Numbered from the stretch's first letter, positions 17,751 to 26,397 are shown. The stretch is DNA of 64,000 nucleotides from Exiguobacterium sp. BMC-KP (GCF_001275385.1 NZ_LGIW01000015.1:992001-1056000), one strand, 5' to 3'. A program made the numbers and translations. The notes: a model not told the origin generated them from the sequence alone.

Positions 17751-18701
17751 TTACTCATCGAACCAGCGATTTTTTTTGAAAAATAGAATCATGCCTAAAG
17801 CGAGAAGCGCCATTGCCCCTAATGTCACAAAATAACCATACCGAGTTGTTAGTTCTGGCATGTGCTCGAAGTTCATACCGTATATTCCGGCGATAAACGT
17901 CAGTGGCATGAAAATCGTCGTAAAAATCGTCAACGTCTTCATGATGCTATTCATTCGGTACGAGTTAAGGGAAATGAAATTATCTCGAAATTCAGACGTC
18001 ATCAATCGGTTGTATTCAATCATTTCCGATAACTTCAGTAAGTGATCGTATAAATCGCGAAAGAATGCCTGCTTCTTCGGATGAATCGATAGTCGTTTTG
18101 ATTCGATGACGCGATATAGTAAGTCCCGCATCGGCATGACAGTTCGCGAGATCCGCAGTAAACGGGCTCGTAGCTCAAAGATTTCTTCCATCAAGCGACG
18201 ATCGTTGCCTCGCTTCCGGTAACGTTCCTCGAGCGTAAACAGTTCATCTTCTGTCGCATGAACAATCGGAAAATAACCGTCAACGATCTTATCCATGATT
18301 TTATGTACGAGATCGACCGTCTCTTGTTTGACGAGACGCTGACTATATTGCTCAAATACAACATCGATTTCTGGTGAAGGTTGCTCATGGTAGCTGACGA
18401 GATGTCGATCGCTTGCGAACAAATTGATTTCGCGATTCGTCAAGGTTCCCTCATCGAGCGCATGGAGAACAAAAAAACTATGGTCCGTATAATACTCGAG
18501 CTTCGGACGTTGTAAGTAGTGGAAACAATCTTCAACCGCCAGCGGATGGAAATCAAAAGCATCAATCAACATTTGTTTTTCAGTAGCTGTCGGTTGGTCG
18601 AAATCAACGAAATAACTTTTTATGCCCGGCTCTTGTGTCCGAAAGACGTCATCAGTCAAAATAAGCTCATCGTCGGCATTGATCAGAATACAACGAATCA
18701 A
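17751..18701 (-). CDS. corA: CorA-family divalent metal ion transporter
   Basis: A 316-residue protein with a large cytosolic N-terminal domain. Two C-terminal membrane helices follow, joined by the signature loop YGMNFEHMPEL near residue 276 (TIFMPLTFIAGI precedes the GMN). The end is basic (FFKKNRWFDE), as in CorA channels for Mg2+, Co2+ or Ni2+. The start is TTG at 18701, 6-8 bases after GGAGGAGG. It is the first gene of a two-gene unit with the LysR gene. Metal specificity cannot be judged from the sequence. Confidence 0.92.
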   Translation of the reverse strand: MIRCILINADDELILTDDVFRTQEPGIKSYFVDFDQPTATEKQMLIDAFDFHPLAVEDCFHYLQRPKLEYYTDHSFFVLHALDEGTLTNREINLFASDRHLVSYHEQPSPEIDVVFEQYSQRLVKQETVDLVHKIMDKIVDGYFPIVHATEDELFTLEERYRKRGNDRRLMEEIFELRARLLRISRTVMPMRDLLYRVIESKRLSIHPKKQAFFRDLYDHLLKLSEMIEYNRLMTSEFRDNFISLNSYRMNSIMKTLTIFTTIFMPLTFIAGIYGMNFEHMPELTTRYGYFVTLGAMALLALGMILFFKKNRWFDE

Positions 18702-18754
18702 CTTTTCCTCCTCCTTTTGCTATGTAAGCGTACTATATTTTTACGTATACAACA

Positions 18755-18784
18755 AAAAAGGATTCCAGAAACGGAATCCTTTTT
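18755..18784 (-). terminator. Terminator of the 182-aa membrane protein gene
   Basis: Arms AAAAAGGATTCC and GGAATCCTTTTT with a 6-base loop, directly after the stop at 18796 on the minus strand. Confidence 0.85.
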
Positions 18785-18795
18785 CTTATGGACAA

Positions 18796-19344
18796 TCAAC
18801 CATGTTCAATATAAAAGCCACTCCAATAGACTTGACGATACGTAAACTCTTTCCCACTTTTTGTCGTCACAAGCATCTCATCTTCTGCCATGACAGCGAT
18901 TTTAATTGGTACTTCTCCATGGTCCGTCAAATAGTTCAGAATCTCAAGATGCCGATTCAACCAAAGGCGACGGCGGAACCAACGAAAACGACTAAATGCT
19001 GCACTGAAGTGGAGTAAGGCGAGTGCTAAGATGATCAAAGCAAAAGGAAGTGGAATATCGAACAAAGCAATCAAATATACATCTGCGATGATCAGTGATA
19101 ACGAGAGACCCATTTCCGTCATCTCCATGAAAGATGCTTTATAGGTCGCAAAGTAAGTCATCACGCGAAACAGGAAGATAATCGTGAGGTACGGTACGAA
19201 ATACATTTGAAACACATGGTCCGTGCCGCTGTTGACGAACATGAGCAGTGGCAGGAAGAATAGCAATTTCCAGATTAGGATGGCGGAATAAAATAAAGTA
19301 TGATCCGTGTAGCGTTTGCGTACGATGGCTTGACTCATATTCAT
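18796..19344 (-). CDS. Hypothetical membrane protein
   Basis: A 182-residue protein with about four hydrophobic segments between residues 18 and 105 (ILIWKLLFFLPLLMFV, YLTIIFLFRVMTYF, LIIADVYLIALF, LPFALIILALALLHF). A soluble C-terminal tail of about 60 residues contains EDEMLVTTKSGKEF. I recognise no family. The start was set at ATG 19344, 9-10 bases after AAGGAGGGG; the longer frame from 19428 has no site. It stands alone, and its function cannot be inferred from its neighbours. Confidence 0.75.
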   Translation of the reverse strand: MNMSQAIVRKRYTDHTLFYSAILIWKLLFFLPLLMFVNSGTDHVFQMYFVPYLTIIFLFRVMTYFATYKASFMEMTEMGLSLSLIIADVYLIALFDIPLPFALIILALALLHFSAAFSRFRWFRRRLWLNRHLEILNYLTDHGEVPIKIAVMAEDEMLVTTKSGKEFTYRQVYWSGFYIEHG

Positions 19345-19628
19345 TGCCTTCCCCTCCTTCATGATGGACCGTTTCAAAGTCGATGATGACAGGACATGAT
19401 GCCTATAAGGGTATGTTTCCGAATTCAACTGTTTTTAATCATCTAAATCACAGTTTTAAAAAACTGTATGTTTAGTATACGTCAGGATCCGTCAAATGGT
19501 TCACTTTCCCCATCATTTCCCATCATTCGATGTGCTCCTAATTGTAAGCCTGCTCTTGCTAGTCGCCTTGAACTTCTACTGCTACAATATAAGATATTCC
19601 AATTGAACAGAATCGAGTTGAATTTTTC
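19345..19628. other. Intergenic region with a short inverted repeat
   Basis: A 284-base non-coding stretch between divergent genes. At 19450-19467 it contains ACAGTTTTAAAAAACTGT (8-bp arms, 2-base spacer), followed by AGTATAC, which could be part of a -10 element for the oxidase gene. No ORF with a ribosome binding site is seen. Confidence 0.45.
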
Positions 19629-20747
19629 ATGTACACCCATATTATCATCGGTGCCGGAATTCTCGGTGCCTCGACAGCGTATCACTTATCGAAGGCTGGT
19701 GAACGCGTCTTACTCGTCGATCGAAAGGAACCCGGTCGTGCCTCTCATGCTGCAGCAGGCATCATCTGTCCATGGATGACACAACGACGGAATAAGGCAT
19801 GGTACAAATTAGCGAATAACGGTGCCCATTTTTATAAGACACTGATTCCGGAACTCGAAGCACTCGGTGAAACGAGTACAGGGTATCAACAAGTTGGAAC
19901 GATTGCCCTGCATGAAACATCAAAAATCGAGAAGATGGAGACGATTGCACATAATCGTTTACCAGAAGCTCCTGCCATCGAACGCATCGAGCGACTCGAC
20001 CAAGACCGCGTCAAAGCGCTCTTCCCGCTCGTCGAACAGATTGAAGATGCCTTGTTCGTTTCCGGTGGCGCTCGTGTTGACGGTCGTGCCTTATGTGCTG
20101 CTTTGATCCGTGGCGCTGTTGAGCATGGTGCAACCATAATGAACGGAGATGCGTCTCTTGTCATAGACAACGGGGTCGTTACAGGGATTGAAATCGACGA
20201 CAAGCAATACACAGCTGATCAATTCATATTAACGGCCGGCGTCTGGTTAAACGACCTCCTTCGTCCGCTTGATCTTAAAATTGATTTACATCCGGAAAAG
20301 GGACAGATCCTTCAGCTCGACTTGACCGATTCGACATCTACGACTTGGCCCGTCATCATGGGTCAGCGCGGCTTGTATCTCGTCTCAATCCATGAAGGAA
20401 AACTGATTGTCGGTTCAACGCATGAAAAACAGATCGACTACGACTTGAAACCGACCGTCAAGGGGATGTACGCCTTATTGAATCGGGCTTTACCCGTCTT
20501 ACCGAGTCTCGAAGAAACAACGATCGACGAACTTCGCATCGGCTTGCGCCCGTATACGAAAAATTCATTGCCCGTGATCGGTCCTCTTCAAGATCATCCG
20601 AATGTGTTTTTAGCGAACGGTCTTGGGGCATCCGGTTTGACGATCGGACCGTATCTCGGTAGCCAACTAGCGAAGCTTGCGAGCCACCAAACGCCTGATA
20701 TTGAATGGTCGACTTATGAACCAACTTACGTACCAATCGAATCCTGA
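19629..20747 (+). CDS. FAD-dependent amino-acid oxidase (DAO family)
   Basis: A 372-residue flavoprotein of the D-amino-acid oxidase / glycine oxidase / DadA family. The dinucleotide-binding site IIGAGILGASTAYHLSKAG opens the protein, followed by RASHAAAGIICPW. The C-terminal FAD contact is RIGLRPYTKNSLPVIGP with NGLGASGLTIGPYLG near the end. It should oxidise an amino or imino acid in the cytosol or at the membrane face. ThiO-like glycine oxidase is one option, but no thiamine genes are nearby. The ribosome binding site is weak. csaA follows after 28 bases. Confidence 0.85.
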   Translation: MYTHIIIGAGILGASTAYHLSKAGERVLLVDRKEPGRASHAAAGIICPWMTQRRNKAWYKLANNGAHFYKTLIPELEALGETSTGYQQVGTIALHETSKIEKMETIAHNRLPEAPAIERIERLDQDRVKALFPLVEQIEDALFVSGGARVDGRALCAALIRGAVEHGATIMNGDASLVIDNGVVTGIEIDDKQYTADQFILTAGVWLNDLLRPLDLKIDLHPEKGQILQLDLTDSTSTTWPVIMGQRGLYLVSIHEGKLIVGSTHEKQIDYDLKPTVKGMYALLNRALPVLPSLEETTIDELRIGLRPYTKNSLPVIGPLQDHPNVFLANGLGASGLTIGPYLGSQLAKLASHQTPDIEWSTYEPTYVPIES

Positions 20748-20775
20748 CTACATGTCTCTGAAAGGAAGTACACCA

Positions 20776-21105
20776 TTGTCTATGAAACCAGTCGTTTTTC
20801 TTGATTTATTCAATGCTTTAGATCTACGTGTCGGGACGATCCTTTCCATCTCAGACTACGCAGACGGAATGGTTCAGCTTGAACTACAATTCGACGGATT
20901 CACGCGTCGTTTTTCGCTTGCTTGGGAATCACTTCGCCCAGATGTCCATGAATTACTTGGAAAACAAGCAATCGCCGTGTTAAATATACCTGGTCATATC
21001 CCTGAAGAATCTGGTCGGTTACTTGAGATCGGGCGAGCGGAACAATGGATGCCGATTCTCGTCGTACCAGAACACCCGATTCCGGAAGGTGCTCGTGTCG
21101 AGTAA
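20776..21105 (+). CDS. csaA: CsaA-like tRNA-binding domain protein
   Basis: A 109-residue protein consisting of one tRNA-binding OB fold: FNALDLRVGTILSISDYADG at the start, GKQAIAVLNIP in the middle, and PILVVPEHPIPEGARVE at the end. This matches CsaA (about 110 residues in B. subtilis), described as an export-related chaperone with tRNA-binding structure. I set the start at TTG 20776 because AAAGGA lies 9 bases before it; ATG 20782 would leave 15 bases. A frame reaching back to 20677 overlaps the oxidase gene and has no site. It is probably co-transcribed with the oxidase. Confidence 0.8.
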   Translation: MSMKPVVFLDLFNALDLRVGTILSISDYADGMVQLELQFDGFTRRFSLAWESLRPDVHELLGKQAIAVLNIPGHIPEESGRLLEIGRAEQWMPILVVPEHPIPEGARVE

Positions 21106-21124
21106 TGCCAATTCAATTTTTGAA

Positions 21125-21177
21125 AAAACACTCCCTTATGTCACTTCTAAATGGAAGCTTACATATGGGAGTGTTTT
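21125..21177. terminator. Bidirectional terminator between csaA and egtD
   Basis: Seventeen-base arms (AAAACACTCCCTTATGT and ACATATGGGAGTGTTTT) with one mismatch enclose a 19-base loop between two convergent genes. Confidence 0.85.
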
Positions 21178-21198
21178 ACTTAGTAAAACATCAGTCTA

Positions 21199-22155
21199 TT
21201 ACATTTTTTCTAGATAGTGTACGCTGAATCGTTCATCGGCATCCATCCAGCAGTTGACCGGATGGAACCCACTTTGACGGGCAAGTATCTCAAACTCTTC
21301 TTTACTATATTTGTAGGAGTTTTCCGTATGGATCGTTTCTCCTTGTTTAAATGGAACCGTCACGTCGCCCACTTGTACGAGCTGGTCCAACTGACTCCGA
21401 AGGTGCATCTCAATACGTCCTTTTTCCTCATTATAGAACGCATGGTGTTCAAAACGAGTGATATCGAACGTTCCATCGAGCATCTGGTTCAAATGCGTCA
21501 ACATATTCAAGTTAAACGCTGCCGTAACACCTGCTGCATCGTTATAGGCACGTTCAAGGACATCAGTCGATTTTTTCAGATCGACGCCAATCAAAAATCC
21601 ATCGCCACTTTCGAGTATCCGCGACGAATGACGTAAAAAGCGCATCGCTTCCTCTGGCTCAAAGTTTCCGATCGTCGAACCTGGGAAAAAGATGACACGT
21701 TTTTGTGATTCCTCGACTGGTAAAGAAATTGATTGCGAGTAATCACCGCAAACGGCCTTGATGTGTAAAGCAGGATATCGTTCAGAGAGTTGGCGCGCGG
21801 ACTCCATTAAAAAGTCTTTTGAGATATCGATGGGCATATAGGTATCGAGATGTGTGAATGTCTCCAGTAACATCTGGATTTTACGGCTACTCCCACTACC
21901 GTACTCAATTAACGTATGCACATCGCCAATACTGCGAGCGATTTCTGTTCGATAGTTTTCTAAAATAGCGATTTCCGTTCGTGTCGGATAATATTCCGGT
22001 TGATGCGTAATCTGTTCAAACAACTGAGATCCGATGTGATCATAAAAATATTTTGCTGGTAAGACCTTCTGCTCGCGCATCAGACCGTCGATGACCTCTA
22101 AGCGCATGTTTTGTTGCGGCGTATATAAATCGTAGCCAATGACTGTCTCTCGCAT
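21199..22155 (-). CDS. egtD: L-histidine N-alpha-methyltransferase EgtD
   Basis: A 318-residue EgtD-family methyltransferase (DUF2260). It has LPAKYFYDHIGSQLFEQI followed by EYYPTRTEIAILENY, the SAM-binding loop LIEYGSGSSRK near residue 80, MPIDISKDFL, and FFPGSTIGNFEPEEA. EgtD trimethylates histidine to hercynine, the first step of ergothioneine synthesis. The end (FSVHYLEK) fits the family, and the length is normal. The start at ATG 22155 overlaps the egtB TGA by one base; a GTG at 22158 is an alternative. It is translationally coupled to egtB. Confidence 0.92.
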   Translation of the reverse strand: MRETVIGYDLYTPQQNMRLEVIDGLMREQKVLPAKYFYDHIGSQLFEQITHQPEYYPTRTEIAILENYRTEIARSIGDVHTLIEYGSGSSRKIQMLLETFTHLDTYMPIDISKDFLMESARQLSERYPALHIKAVCGDYSQSISLPVEESQKRVIFFPGSTIGNFEPEEAMRFLRHSSRILESGDGFLIGVDLKKSTDVLERAYNDAAGVTAAFNLNMLTHLNQMLDGTFDITRFEHHAFYNEEKGRIEMHLRSQLDQLVQVGDVTVPFKQGETIHTENSYKYSKEEFEILARQSGFHPVNCWMDADERFSVHYLEKM

Positions 22156-23435
22156 CACATGTCACCCGCCAATCGGAAGCCGCCAAATAACCAGCGTTTA
22201 TCGGGTGGGAAGAAGTTACGATACGTCTCGCGAATATGATCATCCGGCGTCACGCAAGCACCACCACGTAATACCATCTGATTACACATGAACTTCGCGT
22301 TGTACTCGCCAAGTGCCCCTTCAAGCGGTTTGCTGCCAGGGTAAGAACTATACGGACTAGACGTCCATTCCCAGACGTTTCCGAACATACTCGCAAGCGT
22401 CGTCTCTGATTCTTCGACTGCTACGGGATGGAACGTTCCATTTCCCATCATATTTCGTTTTGTTACGGAATCGACTTGGCGAGAAGCCCATTCCCACTCC
22501 GCTTCTGTCGGCAACCGTTTCCCTTGGTAACGACTATAAGCGTCCGCTTCATAAAAGCTGACATGACAGACCGGTTCGTCAAGTCGAAGTGGTGCGACGC
22601 CATTCATCGTAAAGATCGTCCAATCCCCCGCTTCATCCTTCATCCAATATAAAGGTGCTTTCCAGCCTTCTTTTTGGACAGTCGCGTAGCCATCCGACAA
22701 CCAATACTCCGATTTTTCATAACCACCTGCTTCAATGAACGCCAAATATTCCCCGTTTGTGACGGGACGCGTCGCTAATTCAAACGGATGAAGCCATGTT
22801 TTATGGCGCGGACTTTCGTTGTCAAATGCAAAACCGTCTCCTGTGTGACCAATCTCAACGAGTCCTTCCTCGAATGGAATAAAAGATGTTTCTTTAACCG
22901 CTGTTGCAGGTGCGTCTTTTGTCATCGTCTTTGACTGATAGGCAGGTAAAAGAGGATTTGTGAAAAAGTTATACTTCACGTCCGTCAAAATCAGTTCCTG
23001 ATGCTGTTGTTCATGTTGGAGTCCCATCTCAACTAGCGCCTCCACTTTCTGTTGGTCTTCCGGTGTCCGTTCTTGCTTCAAGAACTCGACCATCTGTTCA
23101 TCGACATATGCCCGGTAAGCGATGATGTCCTCGACCGTCGGACGCGATAACATCCCTCGTTGCTGTCGGGGTTGATAAGGACCGATTGAGTTGTAGTACG
23201 AGTTAAATAAATAATTGTATTTTGGATGGTAGACTTGATAACCTTCACTATATTCTTGTAAAATCATCCGTTCAAAAAACCATGTCGTATGTGCAATGTG
23301 CCACTTTGGTGGACTAACGTCCGAACTGGCTTGAATGACAAAATCTTCTGCTTCAAGCGGTTCAATCAAGGCAATCGTTTGATTCCGAACGGTGGCGAAT
23401 TTTTCGATTAAGTACGATGTCGTTTCAAATAACAT
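22155..23435 (-). CDS. egtB: Ergothioneine sulfoxide synthase EgtB
   Basis: A 426-residue protein with a DinB-like N-terminal half and a C-terminal FGE-sulfatase (formylglycine-generating-enzyme-like) half. The iron facial triad is visible as HIAHTTWFFE plus LQHEQQHQELIL (HxxxHxE). The C-terminal signature is MFGNVWEWTSS, LRGGACVTPDDHIR and RNFFPPDKRW. EgtB joins hercynine to a thiol (cysteine or gamma-glutamylcysteine) with O2. The start was set at ATG 23435, 8 bases after GGGAG. No egtA, egtC or egtE lies nearby, so cysteine may be used directly; that is inference. Confidence 0.92.
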   Translation of the reverse strand: MLFETTSYLIEKFATVRNQTIALIEPLEAEDFVIQASSDVSPPKWHIAHTTWFFERMILQEYSEGYQVYHPKYNYLFNSYYNSIGPYQPRQQRGMLSRPTVEDIIAYRAYVDEQMVEFLKQERTPEDQQKVEALVEMGLQHEQQHQELILTDVKYNFFTNPLLPAYQSKTMTKDAPATAVKETSFIPFEEGLVEIGHTGDGFAFDNESPRHKTWLHPFELATRPVTNGEYLAFIEAGGYEKSEYWLSDGYATVQKEGWKAPLYWMKDEAGDWTIFTMNGVAPLRLDEPVCHVSFYEADAYSRYQGKRLPTEAEWEWASRQVDSVTKRNMMGNGTFHPVAVEESETTLASMFGNVWEWTSSPYSSYPGSKPLEGALGEYNAKFMCNQMVLRGGACVTPDDHIRETYRNFFPPDKRWLFGGFRLAGDM

Positions 23436-23525
23436 GTCAATCACTCCCTATCCAAAATATTCCGAATCTTTAGGTCCATATGATGTATACCCCTCCTATG
23501 GAAGAGTTATGCTAAGGAAATAAAA

Positions 23526-23553
23526 AAAGTCCGCTCCATTAAGAGCAGACTCA
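23526..23553 (-). terminator. Terminator of guaC
   Basis: AGTCCGCTC pairs with GAGCAGACT (one mismatch) around a 6-base loop, with a T run following on the minus strand, just after the guaC stop. Confidence 0.8.
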
Positions 23554-23558
23554 TTTTA

Positions 23559-24542
23559 TTAAAATACTTTATCACCATTAAAGATTGAGTTCTTGACGAC
23601 GACATAATCGACCGTACGAATCGCTTGCAGTTTGTTCCCACCAGCGTACGAAATCGCTGATTGCAGATCTTGCTCCATCTCGATCAACGTATCTGTCAGA
23701 CTACCTTTATGTTCGACGAACATTTTCTTTCCTTCAACGTTCTTACGTTCCCCTTTTTGGAACTCAGACGCCGAGCCGAAGTATTCCTTGACGAGCACTC
23801 CGTCCACTTCATGTGTCTCACCTGGTGATTCTTCATGTCCTGCAAAGAGGGAACCAATCATGACCATCGAAGCACCGAATCGAACTGACTTTGCGATATC
23901 CCCATGCGTCCGAATACCACCATCAGCGATGATTGGTTTACTTGCCGCTTTCGCACACCAACGAAGTGCCGCTAGCTGCCAACCGCCCGTACCGAATCCT
24001 GTCTTAATCTTCGTGATACAGACCTTACCCGGTCCGATGCCTACTTTTGTTGCGTCTGCTCCCGCGTTTTCTAATTCGCGAACCGCTTCCGGTGTACCGA
24101 CATTACCAGCGATGACAAAACTTGCCGGTAGAAGTGACTTGATGTGACGAATCATCTGAATGACGGCTTCTGAATGACCGTGCGCGATATCGATTGTAAT
24201 GTATTCAGGAACCAATCCTTCTGCTGCGAGCTGTTCAATCAGCTGATATTCTTCTTCTTTGACGCCAACACTAATCGAAGCGAACAGTTCACGCTCTTGC
24301 ATCATGCGAACGAATGCGAGACGACGTGCCGGTTCGAACCGGTGCATGATATAGAAATAATCGCCTTCTGCTAAGAATATCGCAATTGATTCATCAATGA
24401 TCGTTTGCATGTTTGCCGGTACGACCGGAAGCTTAAAACGACGGCCACCGAATTCCACTGACGTATCACATTCCGAACGGCTACCAACGATTGATTTCGC
24501 TGGAATTAATTGAATATCTTCATAATCGAATACTACATCCAT
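23559..24542 (-). CDS. guaC: GMP reductase
   Basis: A 327-residue IMPDH/GMPR-family barrel. [17 protein letters not shown] opens the protein, and the catalytic loop is [20 protein letters not shown] with the active cysteine near residue 173. [20 protein letters not shown] and [13 protein letters not shown] follow. GMP reductase converts GMP to IMP and ammonia with NADPH in purine salvage. Its size equals B. subtilis GuaC (about 326). The start was set at ATG 24542 behind AGAGGTG; a GTG at 24551 lies inside that site. It has its own strong promoter and terminator. Confidence 0.95.
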   Translation of the reverse strand: MDVVFDYEDIQLIPAKSIVGSRSECDTSVEFGGRRFKLPVVPANMQTIIDESIAIFLAEGDYFYIMHRFEPARRLAFVRMMQERELFASISVGVKEEEYQLIEQLAAEGLVPEYITIDIAHGHSEAVIQMIRHIKSLLPASFVIAGNVGTPEAVRELENAGADATKVGIGPGKVCITKIKTGFGTGGWQLAALRWCAKAASKPIIADGGIRTHGDIAKSVRFGASMVMIGSLFAGHEESPGETHEVDGVLVKEYFGSASEFQKGERKNVEGKKMFVEHKGSLTDTLIEMEQDLQSAISYAGGNKLQAIRTVDYVVVKNSIFNGDKVF

Positions 24543-24580
24543 GAAAAACACCTCTAATTACGAATATTTTTTTAAATAAT

Positions 24581-24597
24581 GGCGATAATCATTCGCC
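24581..24597 (-). promoter_or_regulatory. Short hairpin/operator at guaC transcription start
   Basis: GGCGA-7-TCGCC lies about where transcription from the promoter at 24606-24634 should begin. It may be an operator or a 5' stem that protects the mRNA. I saw no purine riboswitch core in this leader. Confidence 0.35.
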
Positions 24598-24605
24598 CCT
24601 TGACT

Positions 24606-24634
24606 ACTATATCGAACTGCTATTACGCTGTCAA
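24606..24634 (-). promoter_or_regulatory. Sigma-A promoter of guaC
   Basis: On the minus strand the region reads TTGACA, 17 bases, TATAGT: a perfect -35 element, ideal spacing and a -10 element with one mismatch. It lies about 65 bases before the guaC start codon. Confidence 0.75.
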
Positions 24635-24701
24635 AGAAATTTTCGTGTTTTTAAGGTTTTTCATGAACTTTTTTAGTCATAAATAAAATAACGTTCGGTT
24701 T

Positions 24702-25208
24702 TTAAAGGTTTTGTTGTTGTAAATCAATCAACCAGCGCTCTTCCCACTCGAAATAACTTGTTGCCTCTGATTTCTCAAACACTTGATCGGGATAAGGCAA
24801 CGCAAGTGGCGGACGCTCATTTTTCGGAAAATAAGCCAGTTGCTCGGACTCCCTATCGATTGCTTCAAGCGTTCCACCGACTACTTCACACTCGAATACC
24901 GTTGCTACATATTCAACTTCGTTTCCGTCTGGATATTTAAAGCGAAACGACTCCCCACCGAATGTCGCGATCAGGCGGACGGGTCGAACGAATAGACCCG
25001 TTTCTTCATAAACTTCGCGAATGACGGCTTGTGCATGAGATTCCCCTAGTTCAATCGCCCCGGCAGGCAAACTCCAAAATGGACCACCTGGATCTTGGAA
25101 TAGGATGTGACCCGCTTCGTTACGGATGATTGCTGCGACGCATGGTGTAAACAGACGTTGTGTTCCGACATGTTGCCGTAGATTAGCATAATAATCAGAG
25201 ATTGGCAT
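24702..25208 (-). CDS. NUDIX hydrolase
   Basis: A 168-residue protein with a full NUDIX box that begins GAIELGESHAQAVIREVYEE and ends with TGL, preceded by FWSLPA. It starts MPISDYYANLRQHVG, an N-terminal element often found in Bacillales NUDIX proteins. The substrate is unknown. It overlaps the end of the acetyltransferase gene upstream by 14 bases, so the two form a coupled pair. No clear terminator follows; only AT-rich sequence and the guaC promoter region lie beyond its stop. Confidence 0.88.
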   Translation of the reverse strand: MPISDYYANLRQHVGTQRLFTPCVAAIIRNEAGHILFQDPGGPFWSLPAGAIELGESHAQAVIREVYEETGLFVRPVRLIATFGGESFRFKYPDGNEVEYVATVFECEVVGGTLEAIDRESEQLAYFPKNERPPLALPYPDQVFEKSEATSYFEWEERWLIDLQQQNL

Positions 25209-25755
25209 GACGTAACTCCTCCCGGTCTTCTTTTAATAGAGCAAACAGAATAAAATCTTCCCATGCTTCATTGATGAAGAGATTTTGCTTTGCTATTCCT
25301 TCTTGACGAAATCCGACTTTTTCAAGAACACGGATCGATCCGATGTTTGCTGGCATGACTTCAGCACGAATCCGGTGGAACTGATGAACATCAAATAAGT
25401 GATCCACGAACAATCCGACCGCTTGAGCCATGTACCCTCGTCTTGAGAAGGAAGCATCCAACTGATAGCCGATCATGCACGTTTCTGCCGGTCCCCGCTG
25501 GATGAACATCGCTGAGACATCCCCAATCAATTGATCCGTTTCTGATAAAAAAACACCGTAAGCATAATACGCATCTTGTTTCATCAACTCTTGATGGCGC
25601 TGTATCCGTTCCCGCTGTCCTTCGACTGTATACTGTTCAGGCAACGGTTTAACCGGCATCCAGTGTTCGAAGTGTTCGCGGTTTCGCAAGTTCATTTCAA
25701 GAATAGTTGCTGCGTCCTCGAGAATATACGGACGAATGTAAATCGGTAACATCAT
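25195..25755 (-). CDS. GNAT N-acetyltransferase (RimJ/RimL-like)
   Basis: A 186-residue GNAT protein. IYIRPYILEDAATILEMNLRN opens it; the acetyl-CoA-binding part includes IGYQLDASFSRRGYMAQAVGLF, and the closing motif is RIRAEVMPANIGSIRVLEKVGF. This is the RimJ/RimL type, which acetylates N-terminal amines of ribosomal proteins, although many members act on other substrates. The start ATG-ATG at 25755 follows AAAGGAGG. It is the first gene of a two-gene unit with the NUDIX hydrolase. Confidence 0.88.
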   Translation of the reverse strand: MMLPIYIRPYILEDAATILEMNLRNREHFEHWMPVKPLPEQYTVEGQRERIQRHQELMKQDAYYAYGVFLSETDQLIGDVSAMFIQRGPAETCMIGYQLDASFSRRGYMAQAVGLFVDHLFDVHQFHRIRAEVMPANIGSIRVLEKVGFRQEGIAKQNLFINEAWEDFILFALLKEDREELRHANL

Positions 25756-25835
25756 TATTCCTCCTTTAGGTCATTATCTTTAGTTCAAGAAGTTTGGGTG
25801 TTTCATAATTTTTCTAGCGGGAATCTACATAATAG

Positions 25836-25864
25836 TTCATTACATTACAGTGACAGCATACTAT
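25836..25864 (+). promoter_or_regulatory. Candidate promoter of the sigma-region-2 gene
   Basis: TTCATT and TACTAT are separated by 17 bases, ending 30 bases before the ATG at 25894. The -35 is a poor match; the -10 is fair. Confidence 0.4.
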
Positions 25865-25893
25865 AGAGAAAACTGTCGAAGAAGGAGTGACCT

Positions 25894-26154
25894 ATGTATT
25901 CAGACACTGATTTGCTTCATCAAATCAAACGGCGTGATCCTGTCGCGCTTGAACGATTATATGATCGTTATGAAAAAACACTCTTTCTTTTATTTCGTCG
26001 TACACAAGTCGATGAAGCACTCATCCATTCTGCAATGACCGAATTATTCCGCACCGTTTGGGAACAACCAGCCCGATATCCAAATTTCCAAGGATTTATT
26101 TTGCATACATTACGGCAACTAAGTAACAAAAGAGAAGCTACTCCGACACGGTGA
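25894..26154 (+). CDS. Sigma-70 region-2-only small protein
   Basis: An 86-residue protein that reads like region 2 of an ECF sigma factor: DTDLLHQIKRRDPVALERLY, then DRYEKTLFLLFRR, then MTELFRTVWEQPARY and FQGFILHTLRQLSNKR. It stops right after region 2; no region 4 is found in any frame downstream to 26397. AAGGAG precedes the ATG at good spacing. B. subtilis has a split sigma factor in which RsoA (region-2-like) works with SigO (region 4), so a similar co-sigma role is one possibility. A decayed ECF gene is the alternative. It appears monocistronic. Confidence 0.7.
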   Translation: MYSDTDLLHQIKRRDPVALERLYDRYEKTLFLLFRRTQVDEALIHSAMTELFRTVWEQPARYPNFQGFILHTLRQLSNKREATPTR

Positions 26155-26397
26155 AAGAACACGTTATATTTTTTCGACACGGGTAGAATGAACCCTTTAA
26201 ATCAATGATTTATTTAGAGAAGAACAGCTTAGTTTGTTCTTTTTTTGTTTTGTCCTTTCTTTTTCGATACAGGCATGCTATATTATTAAGTAATTATTGT
26301 TGTTCGGTGGAGATACGAAGTGTTTCACTTTATATTCGATGAAATTGATCACGGTAGTAATAATCAGTGTGCCAGTCACACGCAGGAGGCAATACAC
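26155..26397 (+). promoter_or_regulatory. Cold-shock gene promoter and long leader
   Basis: An extended -10 TGCTATATT at about 26277-26285 lies roughly 110 bases before the cold-shock ATG, so the mRNA would have a long 5' untranslated region, as known for csp mRNAs. The -35 match is poor. No ORF is seen in the region. Confidence 0.4.

Noticed and set aside
23632-24147. 171-codon frame opposite guaC
   Set aside because: Antisense shadow of a clear GMP reductase gene, with no ribosome binding site and no recognisable protein pattern.
24552-24701. Purine riboswitch before guaC
   Set aside because: I looked for the conserved core of the purine aptamer and its three-helix layout and did not find it; the short hairpin at 24581 is not that fold.
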